Assembly (NCBI GenBank): GCA_039029315.1
Contig: JBCCGK010000042.1
Location: 1-64,000 of the forward strand
DNA: 64,000 nucleotides
Direction: 5' to 3'
Source of the DNA: JBCCCJ01 sp039029315
GTDB taxonomy: Bacteria; Bacteroidota; Bacteroidia; J057
The notes under the pieces are model-generated. The model was not told the origin of the DNA and ran no database searches. It saw nothing but the letters and a program-made list of their open reading frames with translations. Shown one piece after another: positions 1-8,533 of the stretch. How positions within the stretch are numbered: position 1 is the first letter of the stretch; every line of letters begins with the position of its first letter. The position numbers and the translations under genes were made by a program.

Positions 1-118
1 AACTCACTTCAAGTCGTATCCCCTTGATAATCTGGAATCTGTAGAGTTGTATATGCCTGACAGAACGGGCAGAAAGTTGCCGCTCGGCATTGTTGCACGA
101 CTGTGGAACTAATAGAAA
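1..118. repeat. Left copy of a 118-bp direct repeat (truncated by the window edge)
   Basis: Bases 1-118 are identical to 1375-1492. The match starts at the first base of the window, so the true repeat may be longer on this side; on the right it ends after a shared run ending aatagaaa. I do not recognise the family. It is probably the end of an insertion element or other mobile unit, because the two copies flank a broken KilA-N gene. Confidence 0.9.
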
Positions 119-126
119 CATCACTC

Positions 127-289
127 AGAGACTGTTTGAAAATCTGTCGCTAATTTTTTGTATGCGTCTTTTTTCCTCATCCTGTAGCTTTTTTTGTCCT
201 CATAGCACCACTATGAGAACAAAAAAGAGCCTTGTCTGAGAAAAAAATACATCATAAAAATTCTCAGTACAAATTTCAAAACAGTCTCT
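127..289. mobile_element. MITE-like palindromic element
   Basis: The ends are inverted: agagactgtttgaaaat at 127 against the reverse complement of the segment at 271-289, agagactgttttgaaat. The centre is a strong hairpin, with arms 191-205 and 211-225 matching at 14 of 15 positions around a 5-base loop. The element has no coding capacity. The ending GAGACTGTTT resembles termini I associate with Bacteroidota insertion sequences (from memory, unverified), so it is probably a non-autonomous derivative. A related palindrome lies at 29912-29966. No clear target-site duplication could be read. Confidence 0.55.
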
Positions 290-411
290 CAGACTAATTT
301 AGATCTAACCATTATTCAATCATTTTGTTGCGGTAAATGATGATTCTTACGGATAAGATTCATTAGCAAAGATTATTAAAATGCAATATATTTGACTAGA
401 AGAACCCACCT

Positions 412-1270
412 GTGATATATGCTTATGATTCATATTCACACCATCCTATGGCAAGCAAAATCATTGTAGAAGGCAAGGAAATCTCCGTCAAACAAGTCAA
501 TGATCAAGATTACATTTACTTGACAGATATGATCAAAGGACGGGGAGATGCATCCTATATCATTCGCAACTGGATGCGTGGCCGCCCCACTTTGGAATTC
601 TTACGATTATAGGAACGGATCAATAATTCCGATTTTAAAACTGTCGGATACGACAGTTTTACCCGTGATATGGGTCTCAACACTTTTTCCCCATCAGTCA
701 AGAACTGGATCAAGGAAACCAACGCAATTGGTATACAATCCAAAGCAGGTCGATACGGCGGACCTATGCACATATAGACATTGCCTTTGATTTTGGCACC
801 TGGATTAGTCCTTCATTCAGATACCAGTTATTTCGGGAATTTCAACGACTCAAAAAAGCAGAATCAGATCGCCTATCCCAAGGTTGGGATATCAGAAGAA
901 TGTTAACCAAAATCAACTATCCCATTCAGACACAAGCCATCAAAGAAACGATCATTCCCCGACTAGAGCCTGGCGAGTTGAATAAAATTCTTGTATATGC
1001 GAGTGAAGCGGATTTGTTGAATTTGGTTTTATTTGGAATGACAGCAAAACAGTGGAGAGAAAGAAATCCAGACCAAACAGGGAATATTCGAGATTATGCT
1101 ACTGTACAGGAATTAACAGTCCTTTCTAATCTGCAGGTTTTGATGCACAATACATCCGTAAAGGAGCCACACAGAAAGCTCGGTATGAAGCTTTATGTGA
1201 TTCTGCAGAATTCCAGCTCAATATCCTATCAGAAAACAACATGCTAAAACTTATGGATAGGGAACCCTGA
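412..1270 (+). pseudogene. KilA-N domain protein, inactivated
   Basis: Joining three reading segments gives a KilA-N domain protein, a DNA-binding family typical of phages and mobile elements. Recognisable parts are the YIYLTDM and NWMR motifs near the start, NAIGI, SKAGRYGG, then AHIDIAFDFGTWIS and an FQRLK stretch, followed by a C-terminal region of about 130 residues. The lesions are a TAG at 610-612 where the family has Trp (LGLWE), a one-base deletion near 762-765, and another near 1143. Translation would begin at GTG 412 or ATG 448; the repaired frame ends at TGA 1268-1270. It lies between two copies of a 118-bp repeat, which suggests arrival on, or disruption by, a mobile unit. Confidence 0.85.
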
Positions 1271-1374
1271 ATGCTTATATATCTTTCCCAAATTCTCGAT
1301 CCCAAACATTTTTTTCTCGTCTTCAACAGCTATTCTCTCGGATTTTCTCCATTGATTCTTCAAAATCTGGCGAG
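1271..1374. other. Non-coding remnant left of the second repeat copy
   Basis: This stretch joins the KilA-N pseudogene to the right repeat copy. A reading frame of 71 codons (1271-1486) runs through it and into the repeat, but I recognise no family in it. It is probably part of the same degraded mobile unit rather than a working gene. Confidence 0.35.
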
Positions 1375-1492
1375 AACTCACTTCAAGTCGTATCCCCTTG
1401 ATAATCTGGAATCTGTAGAGTTGTATATGCCTGACAGAACGGGCAGAAAGTTGCCGCTCGGCATTGTTGCACGACTGTGGAACTAATAGAAA
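1375..1492. repeat. Right copy of the 118-bp direct repeat
   Basis: Identical to 1-118 over the full 118 bases. The sequences diverge immediately after it (gtcaca here against catcac at the left copy). Perfect identity next to a gene with three lesions suggests the repeat is young, or kept identical by recombination, compared with the decay of the gene between the copies. Confidence 0.9.
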
Positions 1493-1595
1493 GTCACATT
1501 TTTTTTCAAAAAAAAGCAAGATGTCATTGATATCCTGATTTTTCCTTCGTCGAAAGAGGCAAGCAATCACATTCACTCTTTAAAAACCCAGAGTT

Positions 1596-1766
1596 ATGAA
1601 AGACCTACAGAATCTCACAAACCCAACTTTCCCAGGAGTATTGTTCTCAACCAATGATCCTACAAGCAACAATAACACTGACCCAGGAAGTGGCAACGGA
1701 AATGGGAAGGTCATAGATCCCTCAACAACCCCAGGGACAGAAGTGGCCGATGAAGATGATGAATAA
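1596..1766 (+). CDS. Small acidic Asn/Gly/Pro-rich protein, 56 aa
   Basis: An ATG at 1596 opens 56 codons ending TAA at 1764-1766. The product starts MKDLQNLTNP, has a low-complexity middle rich in Asn, Gly, Thr and Pro, and ends in an acidic tail (ADEDDE). It has no signal peptide, no membrane segment and no Cys. It sits convergent to the last CHAT gene, 73 bases from it, with a hairpin between. I do not recognise a family. The biased composition and position suggest a real small gene, perhaps a peptide linked to the CHAT cluster, but it could be a chance frame. Confidence 0.4.
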   Translation: MKDLQNLTNPTFPGVLFSTNDPTSNNNTDPGSGNGNGKVIDPSTTPGTEVADEDDE

Positions 1767-1818
1767 TGATATAGCCCTTAATCCAGAAGATATATAGATA
1801 GATCAAAATGTGTGAAGT

Positions 1819-1837
1819 CAGGGATCGTAGATCCCTG
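1819..1837. terminator. Hairpin between convergent ORFs
   Basis: Perfect 8-bp stem, cagggatc (1819-1826) and gatccctg (1830-1837), with a 3-base loop. It starts 2 bases beyond the minus-strand stop of the CHAT gene at 1840. T-rich sequence lies on both sides but neither side is a clean U-tract, so it probably ends the CHAT operon transcript, with modest strength. Confidence 0.6.
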
Positions 1838-1839
1838 GC

Positions 1840-4800
1840 TTATCGTTTTATAGAGGGATGTGGGAACAGATGTCGTTTTCTCCATCCAATTACTGCCAAT
1901 AGCCCACCAATCAGCAAACCCAGGACCCATATCCAGCTTGAGGAGGTAGGTGGGATTGGCTGCGCATCCCCAATCAAGACAAAAGGCGCCCAATAAAAAG
2001 GATGATTCTGTTTTGTACTCCTGATATAAGACAGTTTGGCCTGGCGTAAAGCCTCATCTTTCTTGAGACCTTGTTGAATGTGTTGAAAGAATGATTCCAT
2101 GATCAGTTTGGTCGCCTGATCATCAACCTGCCATAGACTCATGACAATATTGGGACATCCAGCATATTTGAAGGCACGTGCCAGCGACAGAATTCCCTCT
2201 CCTTTGGCCAATTTCCCTTGCCCTGTATTACAGGCAGACAGGACTACGAGTGCAGCATCTATTTTCAGGTTGTATAACTCATGGGTATAAAGAATGCCTT
2301 CCTGTGGAGCCCGCATATTTTCCAAATAAGATCTAGCCCCTTCATAGTGCGGATCAGAAGGTTGGCTGAACACCAGACCCGAATAAAGCGGCTCTTTGTC
2401 ATGTGTATATGCATGCATAGCCAGATGAAGGATGTTGAATTTTTTGCCGTTTTTTCTGAAGTTTTCTTCTGTGGCTTCTTGTGCCATAAAAGCCCTCCCA
2501 TTCATCAAGGAGGAGATCGTGGCAATTTCTTCCTGGGTGTGGATGAGTGGCCCGAATTCACTCCTCACACTTTGGGTCATACTATCCGAACGTTCTGCAT
2601 AGACAGGTGCAAAGCCAGCATACCCTCTCCGATTTTTCTTAACGGGCAAAGATTCCAGGTATAGATTGGCTGCGTATTCATATCGGAGGATATAGGTATT
2701 CAGCACATAAGGCAGAGTCCCATAATCAACCACATAGGTCTCCGGCAAGCTATCCATCACCAAAAGTTCAAAAGGAAGATAGCCCAATTCTCCATCAGGA
2801 ATAATGATCAGACGGCCAGAATCTTTTTGAGACACAATTGGCTCCAACAATTCCTGAAACAGCACATGCGCCTGAGTCGAATATTCACGAAAAAAGGCCG
2901 GACTCCTCTCTCCTTGTGAAATTCTCCTGAGATCATACAATTGCTGGCAGAAGCGCGGCAGAAGCCTGCTCAATGCCTGGGCATTGGCTCGTCGATACAC
3001 CTGACAGGATGTCGGGCCAATGGAGAAGATGTAGAGATAGCGATTTCCAAAGAAGTAACACACCATATGATCTCCCCTCTGAGCAAGTACTTGTTGAAGC
3101 TGAGTTTTGTCGAGATCAGGGAACTCATATTTGAGTCGATAGTATTCGGGATATTTGTTTTCCAGTTTTTGAATGATCTGGTAGTAGCGCTGTTTCAAAT
3201 CAAAAACTTTTCCGCGCATAGCAGTGACATCAGAGGACAAATCCTGTTCATTCCGGGCATCATAGATTTGTTTCTGATAATACCCAATTTCTGTTTTCAG
3301 ATGTTCTGCTTCTGCCAGCACTTCGGTCGGAATGCCAGCGAATTCTTGTGCCTGAGATTCATTCAAGGCTTCTTGTAGGAGCAGAGATTTACTTTTTTCG
3401 GAATATTGAAAGGCGTCCCAGATGTAGTCTTCATTCTGGCTGGTCTGGTACATCTCCCAGCATATTTCAATTGCATCATCATAATAGGCTTTGGTTCTCT
3501 GGGCAAGAAGCTCTCGAGAATCCGGTGTTTCATATCCCAATCTGATGGTATCAATCAAGCTTGTTGTTTTTTGACTCATTTCATATGCGTCAACCAAGAC
3601 CTCTTCACCTCCATTTTCCTGGTATTTTCGGAGAAAATTTTCCATTCTATATCCCTGAATCTCCAACAAAAGTGGAAGCGGATAGAGTTGGGAGAACTTC
3701 TCGCTGATTCCATTGGGGTAAAGGGCCTCCAAAGCGCGCTGATAGTGGGTCTCAGCCAGATCAAAAGATTTTTTCACATGATGGATGCTCCCGATGATCA
3801 TCAAGCATTTGGCTAATTCTGGATGTTGGGGATGATGCTTGGAGAGCTGGGCCAGGGCAAGTCGAAGGAAGTGCAAGGCCTGATCTCGCTGTTGAAGTGC
3901 GTTGTAGATCAAGCCTTGATTGATGAAATTGTTGGCCAGTTGGAGTTGGCTGGTATTGCCTTGATTCAGAAAAATGGTTTCTACTTGTTGATAGTAGGCC
4001 AGAGCGAGGGTATATTTTTTTTGCTTTTGGAACAAGGCCCCAAGATTCAGATAAGTACTGGCAAGTGCAGGGTGAAATTCTCCCAATCGGGCTTTCTGAA
4101 TTCGAACCACCCGCTCATAATAGTTCTGGGCCCCCTCCATATCTTTCTTGTAAAATGATGCCAATCCAAGATTCATCAATGTTTGGGCCAGAGTGAGAGA
4201 ATCCAGTCTCGGTTGAGACAACTTGATATCCAGGGATTTGTGCAGATGGTCGATGGAAGATTGATAATCTCTTTTGTCCATCAGAACCATCGCCAACATG
4301 CTATGCGCAATAGAAGCTGTCCGGTGATTGCTCTCTTGATGTGCTTCCAATAAGTCCAGGCCCTTCAGAAGCATATTCTCCGCTTCCACCAATAATCCCA
4401 GTCGATGATAACAGGTTCCCACATTCACAAACGATCCAGAACGATTGGGGACAGAAAAAGAATCAGGAATGGCCTGTTTGATCTCAATGGATTGCACGTA
4501 CAGATCCCTGGCAGACAAATAATTGCCCTGTGTCAAGTGATATCCGGCCAACCTCCCATATGCTTTGGCAAGATCTGGATCTCGAGTGGATAAGTGGGTC
4601 TCCCCCATGATGGTGGCTTGTTCCATTGCCTGAATTCCGTCGCTGGTTTTCCCAATAGCCACAAGGGACTTTCCTTGAAGACTTAGACTTTTTACATAAG
4701 CCTTCCATTGTTTGTTTTTCTGAAAGATCGGGAGTGCACGCTCATAATAGGAGGACGCGCTGTCGTGTTGTCTGGCCCTTCGGAAATCATCCGCACGATT

Positions 4801-4911
4801 CTCCCACAACAATGCCTGTGCCAACGATTTGTCAACCGTCTGCCCAAAAAGAAGGGAGCAAGCACTCCCAATGATAAGCAAAATTGTCAGCCAGATGTTC
4901 ATGAGGCTCAT
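1840..4911 (-). CDS. TPR-CHAT membrane-anchored putative protease (CHAT-1)
   Basis: 1023 residues. A signal peptide at about 1-23 is followed by TPR repeats at about 35-410, a helical linker, and a C-terminal CHAT domain (caspase-like clan CD peptidase) at about 660-980. The catalytic dyad is visible: His833 in LHLAMHA and Cys894 in LSACNTG. A hydrophobic anchor lies at about 992-1010, followed by basic residues (WRKRH). The N- and C-terminal signals predict TPR and CHAT domains outside the cytoplasmic membrane, held by the C-terminal segment. It is the last gene of a five-gene minus-strand run and lies 58 bases after the previous CHAT gene. TPRs probably bind the trigger or substrate and CHAT cleaves; the substrate is unknown. 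Confidence 0.9.
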   Translation of the reverse strand: MSLMNIWLTILLIIGSACSLLFGQTVDKSLAQALLWENRADDFRRARQHDSASSYYERALPIFQKNKQWKAYVKSLSLQGKSLVAIGKTSDGIQAMEQATIMGETHLSTRDPDLAKAYGRLAGYHLTQGNYLSARDLYVQSIEIKQAIPDSFSVPNRSGSFVNVGTCYHRLGLLVEAENMLLKGLDLLEAHQESNHRTASIAHSMLAMVLMDKRDYQSSIDHLHKSLDIKLSQPRLDSLTLAQTLMNLGLASFYKKDMEGAQNYYERVVRIQKARLGEFHPALASTYLNLGALFQKQKKYTLALAYYQQVETIFLNQGNTSQLQLANNFINQGLIYNALQQRDQALHFLRLALAQLSKHHPQHPELAKCLMIIGSIHHVKKSFDLAETHYQRALEALYPNGISEKFSQLYPLPLLLEIQGYRMENFLRKYQENGGEEVLVDAYEMSQKTTSLIDTIRLGYETPDSRELLAQRTKAYYDDAIEICWEMYQTSQNEDYIWDAFQYSEKSKSLLLQEALNESQAQEFAGIPTEVLAEAEHLKTEIGYYQKQIYDARNEQDLSSDVTAMRGKVFDLKQRYYQIIQKLENKYPEYYRLKYEFPDLDKTQLQQVLAQRGDHMVCYFFGNRYLYIFSIGPTSCQVYRRANAQALSRLLPRFCQQLYDLRRISQGERSPAFFREYSTQAHVLFQELLEPIVSQKDSGRLIIIPDGELGYLPFELLVMDSLPETYVVDYGTLPYVLNTYILRYEYAANLYLESLPVKKNRRGYAGFAPVYAERSDSMTQSVRSEFGPLIHTQEEIATISSLMNGRAFMAQEATEENFRKNGKKFNILHLAMHAYTHDKEPLYSGLVFSQPSDPHYEGARSYLENMRAPQEGILYTHELYNLKIDAALVVLSACNTGQGKLAKGEGILSLARAFKYAGCPNIVMSLWQVDDQATKLIMESFFQHIQQGLKKDEALRQAKLSYIRSTKQNHPFYWAPFVLIGDAQPIPPTSSSWIWVLGLLIGGLLAVIGWRKRHLFPHPSIKR

Positions 4912-4969
4912 TCACCGCATATGATTGCAATGTACAGATAATCTCTTTTTTTTGGGAGAAAATTGAGTC

Positions 4970-7879
4970 TTAAGCGTTGCTTCTTTGCCGAATAAACAGA
5001 AGGATTCCCAATAAGGCGATGATCATTCCCCCCAAAAGCCACAAAAGGGGGGAAGATGACTGTGAATAAGGAGAATCATCTGCTCCAATCAACACCATCG
5101 TTGACCAATAGAAGGGAGGATTCATTTTTGATTGCTTGAGGTAGGTCAATTTTGCACGACGAAGCGCTTCTGCATTTCCATACCCAGCAATCAGGTTCTC
5201 ATAAAATTGCTGAAGGATTTCTGAGGTTGCCTGATCATCTGCCTGCCAGAGGCTCATGGCAATATTGGATGCCCCACCATAGCGAAATGCGCGAGCCAGG
5301 GAGATGATCCCCTCGCCTTTTGCAAGGGTTCCTGCACCTGTATTACAAGCAGACATCACGACCAGATTGGCTTGCAGATTCAAGTTGTACAGTTCATAGG
5401 CGTACAAGATCCCATCGGAATCTGTTTGGGCTGATGCAGTAGGGGCAAAAGCCAGACCGGAATACAGCGGATTCAGGTCATTGGTGAAGGCATGCATGGC
5501 CAAATGAAGAATTCCAAACTGTCCTGCCAATTCTCGAAAGGCAGATTCTGTCGCCTCATTCCCCAACAATACATTCCCATCTACCAATTCATGAATGGCT
5601 TCCACTTCGGACTGATTGTGAAGCAGTGGAGCAAATGGTTGATGATCTGTAGAGGATCGGCTTCGGGAAGAGGGAGTCGAAAAGGTAGAAGGATAAGCAG
5701 GCGCGAAGCCCAATAGCTTGTGATTCGGATGATCACTCACCACATCGGTAGCCAACAAGGCAGCTCTGTATTCATATCGAATGGCGCATTGCTTGAGCAA
5801 ATATGGCAAATGAGAGAAATCTCTCATAGAATCAGCAGGAATGTCTGAGGTTGAGAACAACAATTCGAATGGAAGATATCCCAGTGCCCCATCCGGAATG
5901 ATGGTCAGCATGCGCATGTCGGGCGTGAGGACTGGATGAATCAATTGTTGGGAGATCGAAGTGGCATGCTCAACAAAAGAAGCGAGATATAAGGGGTCCC
6001 GACTTCGTTCAGAGGCCCAATCAAGATGTTGTACCCAGGCTCTCAGGGAAGAAACCTGTTCCATCAAAGAATCTGAATAAGGAGTCCTATGCCATTGAAT
6101 TTCGTCTTGGGTGATGGAGAAAATAAACACATTGTCTTTTCCTACAGAATAGACCAGGACTCCCATTTGCGGATCTGTCAGCTGCGCCTGAATATCTGCC
6201 AGACTGGTCTGTTGTTGTTGATACTTGAGTTGGGTATAGTAAGGGTAAGTGGCCTCCAATTCTGCCATCAGGGATTCGTAGGATCGCTTAAGCGAAAAAA
6301 CCTTTTGGCGCCAGGTAAATAATTTGGTAGTGTCCGAGTCGGCACCTTTGGTTTTTTCCTGAAAGATCTCTTGCTCATAATACGCTAGATTTCTTTTGAG
6401 CTGAAGTTGTTGCTGGTAGGAGGCTTCTGGAATCCCTGCTTGCTGACGGGCTTCCGCATCCTTAAGATGTTCCATCAGAAGCGTGGCTTTACTATTTTCA
6501 GAAAATTGAAAGCCCGCTTCCAGGTACACCATGTCTCCCTCCAGTCTGTATAGACGATCCGCGAGCACCATTCCCAACTCGAACACAGGCAGATAATCCT
6601 CATTCAGAATCTGTTCTGATCCTTCCTGATAAGAGAGTCGCAAGGTAAAAATGACCTGAATCGCCAATTGCACAGTCTCGAAGGCATGATTCAGGTGTTG
6701 TCGATCTTCTGTCCTTTCATAGGCAATATGCAATGCTTCTGTCTTATCTCGCAGGGTTCGCAGCAGGTTGAGTTGAGCAGAGACAGAATCGGGGGAAGGA
6801 TTATCTCCCCAATCGGTCGATACAAAACCGGGTGCCAGGGTTGCCAGCGCCTTTTGATAATAATCGAGGGCAGATTCCCATTTGTCCTGACGGATACTGA
6901 CTTGGCCGAGGTGGCGATAATCCTTGGCTATGTTCGCAAAGTATGGTCCGTGTTTTTCGGTATTGAGTTCAATCCCTCGTTTGAGATGAAATTCGGCCTT
7001 GCGGACTTGGTTCAGTTCGCGATAGGCGTAAGCAAGATTATGGTCTGTACTCGCTTGCCAAATCGCGTTTTTTTGATGCAAAGTCTTCGCTTTTTCCAAA
7101 TAATAAAGGGCGCTATCATACAATTCTCTCGCAATGTAAGAGGCTCCTAAATCATTATACGCCATCAACATGGCACTTTCGCCTCGTTTGCCAGAGAGTC
7201 GCTGCGCATCCTTCAGTTCATATAAGGCATAGCGGATCGCTTCTGATTCCTGATGACTTCTTCGAAAAGCTTCACTCAATCCACTATAGACTACCTGTCG
7301 CCTTTCCAGCCCCTTTTTGTTGGTGGTGTCAATGATTCCCAGAGTGGCTTGATAATACTCGATGGCTTTGTCAAATTCTCCTTTGGCAGAAAAAATTTGT
7401 GCCAGATTCGAATACGCAAATAAGAGCTCCGGCTCAGGAGCTTGGGTTCTTTGCAGATAAGTCAAAAATTGTTGAGTACTGTTTTCTGCCCCTTCCATAT
7501 CCCCAATCAGATAAGCAGAGGCTCCTTCTAGATGGAACAAATGTACCCAGATCTTGTCCGTGGGAGACAAATAGGCACGCGCCACAGAATCAGCTTTATA
7601 GAGATAAGCATCCATCTGCCGAAAGCGCTCCAGATAGTGCAGGCACATGGCTTGATCCATTCTGGAGTAAGCAACAGAGTCCCAAGCTTCTATTTGCTCA
7701 AATAAGCTGATGGCTTGCCCATAAGTAGTGATGGCTTCCTCACATTGATCCGTTACCGATAATTCATGCGCCTGATCCCTTAACTGGTTAGCCATCACCA
7801 ATAAAGAATCTTTTTGTTGGGAAAATCCTCCAACAAAAAGATTCAAGAATACTAGTATGAAACAGCCTCTTATCTGCAT
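4970..7879 (-). CDS. TPR-CHAT membrane-anchored putative protease (CHAT-2)
   Basis: 969 residues with the same plan as its neighbours: signal peptide (about 1-20, ending FSQ), TPR array at about 25-350, linker, CHAT domain at about 620-930, and a C-terminal membrane segment at about 947-965 followed by RQRSNA. Catalytic residues are His796 (LHLAMHA) and Cys845 (MSACNTG); the conserved YSGL, AKGEG and MSLWQ motifs are present. It lies 33 bases downstream of a 190-residue small protein gene and 58 bases upstream of CHAT-1. It resembles CHAT-1 and CHAT-3 much more than the fourth CHAT protein at 43-46 kb, so the three probably arose by tandem duplication and then specialised through their TPRs. 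Confidence 0.9.
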   Translation of the reverse strand: MQIRGCFILVFLNLFVGGFSQQKDSLLVMANQLRDQAHELSVTDQCEEAITTYGQAISLFEQIEAWDSVAYSRMDQAMCLHYLERFRQMDAYLYKADSVARAYLSPTDKIWVHLFHLEGASAYLIGDMEGAENSTQQFLTYLQRTQAPEPELLFAYSNLAQIFSAKGEFDKAIEYYQATLGIIDTTNKKGLERRQVVYSGLSEAFRRSHQESEAIRYALYELKDAQRLSGKRGESAMLMAYNDLGASYIARELYDSALYYLEKAKTLHQKNAIWQASTDHNLAYAYRELNQVRKAEFHLKRGIELNTEKHGPYFANIAKDYRHLGQVSIRQDKWESALDYYQKALATLAPGFVSTDWGDNPSPDSVSAQLNLLRTLRDKTEALHIAYERTEDRQHLNHAFETVQLAIQVIFTLRLSYQEGSEQILNEDYLPVFELGMVLADRLYRLEGDMVYLEAGFQFSENSKATLLMEHLKDAEARQQAGIPEASYQQQLQLKRNLAYYEQEIFQEKTKGADSDTTKLFTWRQKVFSLKRSYESLMAELEATYPYYTQLKYQQQQTSLADIQAQLTDPQMGVLVYSVGKDNVFIFSITQDEIQWHRTPYSDSLMEQVSSLRAWVQHLDWASERSRDPLYLASFVEHATSISQQLIHPVLTPDMRMLTIIPDGALGYLPFELLFSTSDIPADSMRDFSHLPYLLKQCAIRYEYRAALLATDVVSDHPNHKLLGFAPAYPSTFSTPSSRSRSSTDHQPFAPLLHNQSEVEAIHELVDGNVLLGNEATESAFRELAGQFGILHLAMHAFTNDLNPLYSGLAFAPTASAQTDSDGILYAYELYNLNLQANLVVMSACNTGAGTLAKGEGIISLARAFRYGGASNIAMSLWQADDQATSEILQQFYENLIAGYGNAEALRRAKLTYLKQSKMNPPFYWSTMVLIGADDSPYSQSSSPLLWLLGGMIIALLGILLFIRQRSNA

Positions 7880-7912
7880 ATGAAATAGTTCATACTGCCT
7901 GGGCTGCTTGGA

Positions 7913-8485
7913 TCAACTGGAAAATAGTTGACTGAAAGCCGCCCCGATCATAGTTATAAAAGTAGCAAACTTTGAAGCTTTTACCACATTGGCCGTAACA
8001 GTCTCTTCACATCCGCAACTACTTGTCCCTGTCAATTGATTGGGAGAGTAGGGCGGTTGTGTTGGATTGACGGTCGTTCCTTGTGCTTCCAGATGCAGAC
8101 TGACTGTATTGGCTACCGTATTGGTGTTGAAATACAAATCAGCGGCCTCTCCCTCAGTATCTGTCGCAGTAGTAGTGATTTCGATGTCGAAGTAAGAACC
8201 TATTGAAGCGCGATAGCTAGATTCTGATTCATTGAAGGCTTCAAAGAAGGTAATGTCATCAACAGCGATAGCATTCCCGGAGGCTGGCTCAAAGGTATAG
8301 GTGCAGCAAAATGTCTCGTTCTGATGAGTATCGGTGATATTCATCTCCACAGTCAGGGTTTTGATCGGTTCTGAACTGGGAAGAGAATAGCCCGTTTCCT
8401 CTTGAAAATCCATCAGAAATACAACATGAGGATCTACAACTGCAGCACTCTTGAGCTGAATCCGGTATTTTCTTTTCTTAGACAT
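7913..8485 (-). CDS. Small protein paired with CHAT-2, unknown family
   Basis: 190 residues starting MSKKRKYRIQ, with no signal peptide. The body looks beta-rich, with alternating hydrophobic and Thr/Ser residues. Residues 98-122 (YFDIEITTT followed by EGE and YFNTN) match residues 122-143 of the 160-residue protein at 11730-12212, so the two are probably paralogues. The C-terminal part differs: a Cys pair (SSCGC, 156-159), then a hydrophobic helix-like stretch at about 172-188. Two more Cys are adjacent (FCC, 60-61). It lies between CHAT-3 and CHAT-2 with gaps of 48 and 33 bases, so it is co-transcribed. It may be a substrate, inhibitor or activator of a CHAT protease. I cannot assign a function. 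Confidence 0.75.
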   Translation of the reverse strand: MSKKRKYRIQLKSAAVVDPHVVFLMDFQEETGYSLPSSEPIKTLTVEMNITDTHQNETFCCTYTFEPASGNAIAVDDITFFEAFNESESSYRASIGSYFDIEITTTATDTEGEAADLYFNTNTVANTVSLHLEAQGTTVNPTQPPYSPNQLTGTSSCGCEETVTANVVKASKFATFITMIGAAFSQLFSS

Positions 8486-8533
8486 AATGATGTGGGTTTG
8501 TGAGAATTAAGAGCTAGGATAACCAAGGGTATG

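Noticed and set aside
7913..8485. Bacterial gasdermin next to a CHAT protease
   Set aside because: The position fits, but the protein is shorter than known bacterial gasdermins and I see none of their sequence features, so the call is not supported.
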